A stretch of DNA of 38,106 nucleotides from Clostridia bacterium (GTDB lineage Bacteria > Bacillota > Clostridia > UMGS1810), in contig JAGATB010000027.1 of assembly GCA_017621495.1 (NCBI GenBank), positions 1 to 38,106 of the forward strand, in the 5' to 3' direction. Of the stretch, positions 33,909-38,106 are shown piece by piece (the first letter of the stretch is position 1; every line of letters starts with the position of its first letter). Below the pieces are notes generated by a model. The model saw only the letters and a list, made by a program, of their open reading frames with translations. It had not been told where the DNA came from and did not search any database. A program made the translations under genes and the position numbers.

Positions 33909-36590
33909 CTATAATGCAATTTCATAAACAACCCTTATGGAGTTGCCCAAGATAAAGATATATACCTCCGAAGCTTCAGACGGATTACTACCATACTCTC
34001 TTAGTGCACTGAAATCTTTCAAAGTAACGACAGGTTGTTCCCTTTCTTTTTCAATACGTATATAACGAGTATTGGAATCCGTAAAGAAATTATCTAAATT
34101 TTCCATTGCTTCAACACCCTCTGAATCGGAAGCGATTGAAGTTGTAAGTGTAATCAAACCATTCTTGCGATAGAGCACTGTGCCATACACACTTGCAGTA
34201 CCGCGCTGGATAGCTCCGGCATCCTCTGAACCGGTGGTATAGAAGCTTCGAAGCCTGTTGTTTTTATCCGGAACCGTATATGGAGAGAAAATACACTCCA
34301 TAACAGTCGGATTACCGGCATAGTTGGAACGCCATCTTACAACATCACCCACGTGAAGTTCAGGAGTTCTGAGGTTTTTCGGCAACAATATGGAGCCGGA
34401 TATACCTGTCATTGTCATATAATAGAGCTTAGTAACTTCGTCTCCATCATCATTGAGGGATTTAGTAAACCTCTCAATGATAACCGGCGAGGTATTGCCT
34501 GCTACGGTCGATATAGGGTAATAATATACGTACACTGCTTCGGCTTCAAAATTTTCCTGTACAAACAGCGCTTCAACCGTATATGAATTAGCACCAAAGC
34601 CACCGCCTATAACCTTGCCATAGAAATCCTCATCATAACGCTTGTTGATGGGAATCCAATATACAGTGGATGAAGCAGGTACTGTAAATTTCAATTTGCC
34701 TGAGACATACATACTGCGGTTAGGCACTGAATATCTCATGGATTCTACACTTACTTTGGAAACCATTGTTTCTGCTTCTTCCTCATACGCTGCCTTATAT
34801 GTAAGTGTATCTATCTTATATACTTCATTTTTACTGTTTACCCATACCTGCACAGGCTGTGCATACGGAAAATCAGCACTGTAATATGAGAGTTTAGCGG
34901 TATTCGCAAGATATGTACGTATATCATCACTGTCTCTATACGGTACACCATCAATAGTTATTTTGGCTGCACCGTTGAAATCTTCAAATGCAGCACTCTG
35001 CCTTGCAATGCGGAACATAATACCGGCATCAAGTCCGGAGGCTGTCTTGCCGACATCTACGAGATAAGCAGCATTTGGTCTTTCGCCCGTAGAATCCGGT
35101 ATTTCGAGTCTTACAACTTCATCGTCCCAAATGTATGCTGCTACGCGTCTACCGAGCTTTAACATGCCATCATCAAGGCTGTGGTATAATGCGTCAGAAA
35201 TCTGAAGCTCATTTCCACCTATGGTAATACTCTTGTCGGAAATCATCTCTATATCACCCGAAATGGGAGTATCCAGCTGAGTAATCTCCATAATCTTGGT
35301 ACCATCGGTATTTTTGCTTTCTTTTACAGCAAGAAGTCTGTTTACCTTCAGACCACGCTCAAAACTGACCTTCTTACCGTCTTTTTGATATATGGAATAC
35401 TTGATTGACGGATCACTTAAATCAAGTACATTGGCGGTGTACTGGTCGTATATTCTGCGGTTAACAGTATCCGAATAACCAACAATGATGAAATCATAGC
35501 TGTCTACCATGACCACATCGTATTTTCCGTCACCGTCATTATTTATCAATGTTACGTAACCATGGTCAAAAACAAAGTCCTTACTGCTCCAGGCAGGATT
35601 GGCAACACCGTTGTATACAAAATCAAGAGAACCGGGCAGTTTGACTGTCTTAGTCTTTGAAGCTGATTCATCGGTCCAGTATACAAGCTCAGTTTCGGAA
35701 ACTGATTTAATCATATCGGAAGCGATGGTGATGACTTCATTTTCATCACTATCTTTGGCTATATACACAAGCTCCCTGATTTTTTTATCCTCACCGGATT
35801 TGGTGTAGTAGTAATTAACTGTGTATCCAAGATACTTATCATTAAGCTTACCTTCATATATGACTTTGTCAATCATAATTCGACCTTCGGTGAGATTATC
35901 ATTAACATCCATGAAATCTGTACCGTTCTCACCGGTGACTACACCTTTGCCATATACTATACCGTAGAGGTTTTCCAGGACAAGATAATCTGCATCCTGC
36001 TCATATTCCTGAGTAGAACCGTACACCGTTTGCTGATAATACTCTGTATGAAGTGTCTCATACAAAAGCAACGCTACCTGACCTTTAGTAAGCTCAGAGG
36101 AGCTTACTGTGATGCCATCAAGGATGCCCACTCTATTTGCAACCTCTACAGGAGTGTAGTTATCCAATAGGATTTTACCCCCCTGAAGAATTACAAATGC
36201 TCTTAATGCGTCTTCAAGACTTACGGGAGCATTGGGCCAGAATTTGCCTTCGGCATCAAGGGTCATATATCCGCCCTCAATCATGGGTATGACATATGGT
36301 GCACACTTACAATTGGAGGTAAGGTCAGCATAGAGCGGTATATCGTCTTCAATTTCATCAGGCACTATACCGATGATATCACACAGCAAAGAAGCAAACT
36401 CTCCTCTGGTAAAAAGTCTGTCCGAACCAAATTCGCCTTCTGAATCATTTTGCATAATATCAAGAGATGTTAAAAAATCTATACAATCTGCATCGGCAGT
36501 ATCATACTCTGACGCCAGTGCCGAAGGAAAAACTCCTGATATCATTGTAAGCATAAGTAATAATGTAATTAATCGTTTAGCATTTTTCAA
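33909..36590 (-). CDS. Secreted protein with N-terminal SLH-like repeats
   Basis: The roughly 893-residue exported protein has a signal peptide ending near SALAS. Three degenerate S-layer homology repeats (about residues 30-195) follow: segments around FTRGEFASLLCDIIG, YADLTSNCKCAPYVIPM and LTKGQVALLLYETL. The remaining 700 residues are beta-rich with no family I recognise; repeated valine/tyrosine-rich strands such as YVYYYPIS are seen. SLH repeats bind secondary cell-wall polymers, so it is probably wall-attached. The start is uncertain. TTG 36590 has GAGGGGTGAT at good spacing, whereas GTG 36599 overlaps the preceding stop (GTGA) with the ribosome site too close. Substrate binding or scaffolding is inferred from the operon. 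Confidence 0.78.
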   Translation of the reverse strand: MKNAKRLITLLLMLTMISGVFPSALASEYDTADADCIDFLTSLDIMQNDSEGEFGSDRLFTRGEFASLLCDIIGIVPDEIEDDIPLYADLTSNCKCAPYVIPMIEGGYMTLDAEGKFWPNAPVSLEDALRAFVILQGGKILLDNYTPVEVANRVGILDGITVSSSELTKGQVALLLYETLHTEYYQQTVYGSTQEYEQDADYLVLENLYGIVYGKGVVTGENGTDFMDVNDNLTEGRIMIDKVIYEGKLNDKYLGYTVNYYYTKSGEDKKIRELVYIAKDSDENEVITIASDMIKSVSETELVYWTDESASKTKTVKLPGSLDFVYNGVANPAWSSKDFVFDHGYVTLINNDGDGKYDVVMVDSYDFIIVGYSDTVNRRIYDQYTANVLDLSDPSIKYSIYQKDGKKVSFERGLKVNRLLAVKESKNTDGTKIMEITQLDTPISGDIEMISDKSITIGGNELQISDALYHSLDDGMLKLGRRVAAYIWDDEVVRLEIPDSTGERPNAAYLVDVGKTASGLDAGIMFRIARQSAAFEDFNGAAKITIDGVPYRDSDDIRTYLANTAKLSYYSADFPYAQPVQVWVNSKNEVYKIDTLTYKAAYEEEAETMVSKVSVESMRYSVPNRSMYVSGKLKFTVPASSTVYWIPINKRYDEDFYGKVIGGGFGANSYTVEALFVQENFEAEAVYVYYYPISTVAGNTSPVIIERFTKSLNDDGDEVTKLYYMTMTGISGSILLPKNLRTPELHVGDVVRWRSNYAGNPTVMECIFSPYTVPDKNNRLRSFYTTGSEDAGAIQRGTASVYGTVLYRKNGLITLTTSIASDSEGVEAMENLDNFFTDSNTRYIRIEKEREQPVVTLKDFSALREYGSNPSEASEVYIFILGNSIRVVYEIAL

Positions 36591-36595
36591 ACTTA

Positions 36596-38095
36596 TCACC
36601 CCTCAGTAATTTGAAGCAGATTGTAAATCATAACAGCGGCTTCTGCTCGGCTTGCAGAGCTGCCGGGATTAAATCTGCCAAGGTTATCTCCGTTTAATAC
36701 ACCCGCCTGCTGCAAAGTGGAAATCATATCTGCAGCATAGTCGGGAATAAGATAATAATCTTCAAATACAACTGCAGGTTTAACAAATGTAATATCTTTA
36801 TTAAGTATATCCACTAAACGCATAGCCATAACTGCCATATCTGCTCTTGTAACAGGCTGACCAACACCGAAGCTGCCATCCGGCAGGCCGTTGACCAGTC
36901 CCATAGAATTAGCTTGTGCCACTACAGTGTAGTACCAAGAATTCTTGTCAACATCAGTAAAATCACAGGTAGCATCTGCTGACTTTTCTATACGGAATGC
37001 TCCGGTAAGCATAGTGAGCATTTCTTCTCTGGTGACCTGTTTGTCCGGCATGAAGTTACCGCTGCCGTCACCGTGTACAACACCGCGTTCTCTTAAGGCA
37101 TCAATTGCCTGCAAAGCCCAACTGTAATTTTCAAGGTCTGTAAATTCAATTTCGGGCAAAGTGATTTCTTCTACAACGGGAGGAACCGGTTCCACTACAG
37201 GCGGTACATAAGTAAATCCTCCTCCTCCGCCGCCTCCGCCGTTTGATTTCGGCTTAGAAGATACCGATTTTTCGGCAGCTTTTTGGTCAGTACATGCATT
37301 CTCATAAGATGTATATATATCATCGAGTGTTTGGTATGAAATGCCTGTCATACGAGTATAGAGTGCCTTTTCATCATCAATGCCTTGGGCAAGTTTCGAG
37401 TCAAGAGAAACGATATCAGAATATGTATCTGTAACTAATTCTTTCACACTACCCCATTTTTTGGAAGTCGAGGCAGCGTTAAGTTCATCAAAGAGATTCA
37501 CACTTCTGATAGACAAAGCTCTGAAATCTTTAGTCCAAGCTGCAAGGTCATTAAAATCGCTAAGATCAGCAGGAACATCAAGGTATTCATAAGTGGCATC
37601 GGGATATTTGAGCAATTCAGTAAGCTCAAGCATTGTACCAAAGCGTTCTACAAAAGCGATATAGTCTTCCTTGGAGGACACATCTTTTAGTTCAGGAATT
37701 ACTTCTGTTAAGTTCTCTTCGGGATAAAGCGGGATAGTTGTCTTAATTGTATTTACATCATAACCGCTGATGCGACAAACCGCTTCGGTAGCTTCGCCGT
37801 AAAGTACAGGGTCAATGGTCAGTACCTTTGAAAAAGTACCGTCATATTCCGAAACACTCTGGCTAACAGATATAACATCTTCACCGGAAGATATCACATA
37901 GGATAAATTAAGTCCACCGTCGCCATCCGGAGTGGTACCTTCTATCATAACAACATTACCAAATACCGTAACTGAAGCATCAATCGTATTGCTTCGTTCT
38001 GATGTTTCCTGCACAACTTCCGCAGCTACAGCACTAAGGCATGAGATTGCAACAGTAAGCGATAAAATAGCAGATAATATAATTTTTTTATTCAT
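36596..38095 (-). CDS. Secreted protein with three C-terminal SLH domains
   Basis: The 499-residue exported protein has a signal peptide (about 1-25, ending VAAEV), a region of about 250 residues with no recognised family, a glycine run near 285-292 and a proline-valine linker, then three SLH domains (about 315-499). The SLH landmarks are YSWALQAIDALRERGVVHG, GSGNFMPDKQVTREEMLTML, LPDGSFGVGQPVTRADMAVM and RFNPGSSASRAEAAVMIYNLL. It probably sits on the cell wall via secondary wall polymers. It is the first gene of the operon inside the window. Only 11 bases lie upstream, so the promoter and any earlier genes are missing. ATG 38095 is supported by the signal peptide. Confidence 0.9.
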   Translation of the reverse strand: MNKKIILSAILSLTVAISCLSAVAAEVVQETSERSNTIDASVTVFGNVVMIEGTTPDGDGGLNLSYVISSGEDVISVSQSVSEYDGTFSKVLTIDPVLYGEATEAVCRISGYDVNTIKTTIPLYPEENLTEVIPELKDVSSKEDYIAFVERFGTMLELTELLKYPDATYEYLDVPADLSDFNDLAAWTKDFRALSIRSVNLFDELNAASTSKKWGSVKELVTDTYSDIVSLDSKLAQGIDDEKALYTRMTGISYQTLDDIYTSYENACTDQKAAEKSVSSKPKSNGGGGGGGGFTYVPPVVEPVPPVVEEITLPEIEFTDLENYSWALQAIDALRERGVVHGDGSGNFMPDKQVTREEMLTMLTGAFRIEKSADATCDFTDVDKNSWYYTVVAQANSMGLVNGLPDGSFGVGQPVTRADMAVMAMRLVDILNKDITFVKPAVVFEDYYLIPDYAADMISTLQQAGVLNGDNLGRFNPGSSASRAEAAVMIYNLLQITEG

Positions 38096-38106
38096 AATAA
38101 ATCTCA

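Noticed and set aside
37215..37245. Short GC-rich triplet repeat resembling a microsatellite or CRISPR-like repeat
   Set aside because: It encodes the glycine run of the linker before the SLH domains; the unit is three bases and there are no spacers.

Overview
The window looks like a chromosomal contig from a low-GC, Gram-positive member of the Clostridia. Support comes from AddAB instead of RecBCD, a lon-ysxC-pcrA-yerC cluster, S-layer homology (SLH) proteins, a lipoprotein-dependent CUT1 sugar ABC transporter without its own ATPase, strong AGGAGG-type ribosome sites and very AT-rich intergenic DNA. The species cannot be named from the sequence. No tRNA, CRISPR array, insertion sequence or prophage was seen.

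Left edge (1-322): the minus strand carries a near-consensus promoter and a boxA-containing leader typical of an rRNA operon, running off the window exactly where a 16S gene should begin. Divergent from it is a D-alanyl-D-alanine carboxypeptidase-like membrane protein (323-1606) that has lost its catalytic residues.

Housekeeping block (1655-18548): nearly all genes are on the minus strand. A promoter at 10912-10940 drives lon, ysxC, pcrA, yerC and a methyltransferase. A second promoter at 4515-4543 drives galT, galK and rdgB, ending at a hairpin shared with the carboxypeptidase gene. A HAD phosphatase (11007-11648, plus strand) has its own promoter and converges on addBA.

Glycan block (18564-38095): all on the minus strand. 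A GH36-like glycosidase has its own promoter and is directly followed by addB and addA. Upstream of it, behind a strong terminator, lies the end of an operon of at least eleven genes whose promoter is outside the window. In transcription order the operon encodes: a protein with C-terminal SLH repeats, a protein with N-terminal SLH-like repeats, a very large secreted sialidase-superfamily protein, two permeases and a solute-binding lipoprotein, an N-acetylneuraminate-lyase-type aldolase, a GH78 alpha-L-rhamnosidase, two SGNH esterases and an RpiB-family sugar-phosphate isomerase.

The glycan operon reads as a complete route: surface anchoring and extracellular cleavage, oligosaccharide uptake, cytoplasmic removal of rhamnose and acyl groups, aldol cleavage of a 2-keto-3-deoxy sugar acid, and isomerisation of a sugar phosphate. 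Its natural substrate is open. A sialylated glycan is one option. A plant glycan carrying rhamnose next to Kdo or Dha, such as rhamnogalacturonan II, is another. This operon is the most interesting system in the window, followed by the catalytically dead carboxypeptidase homologue.
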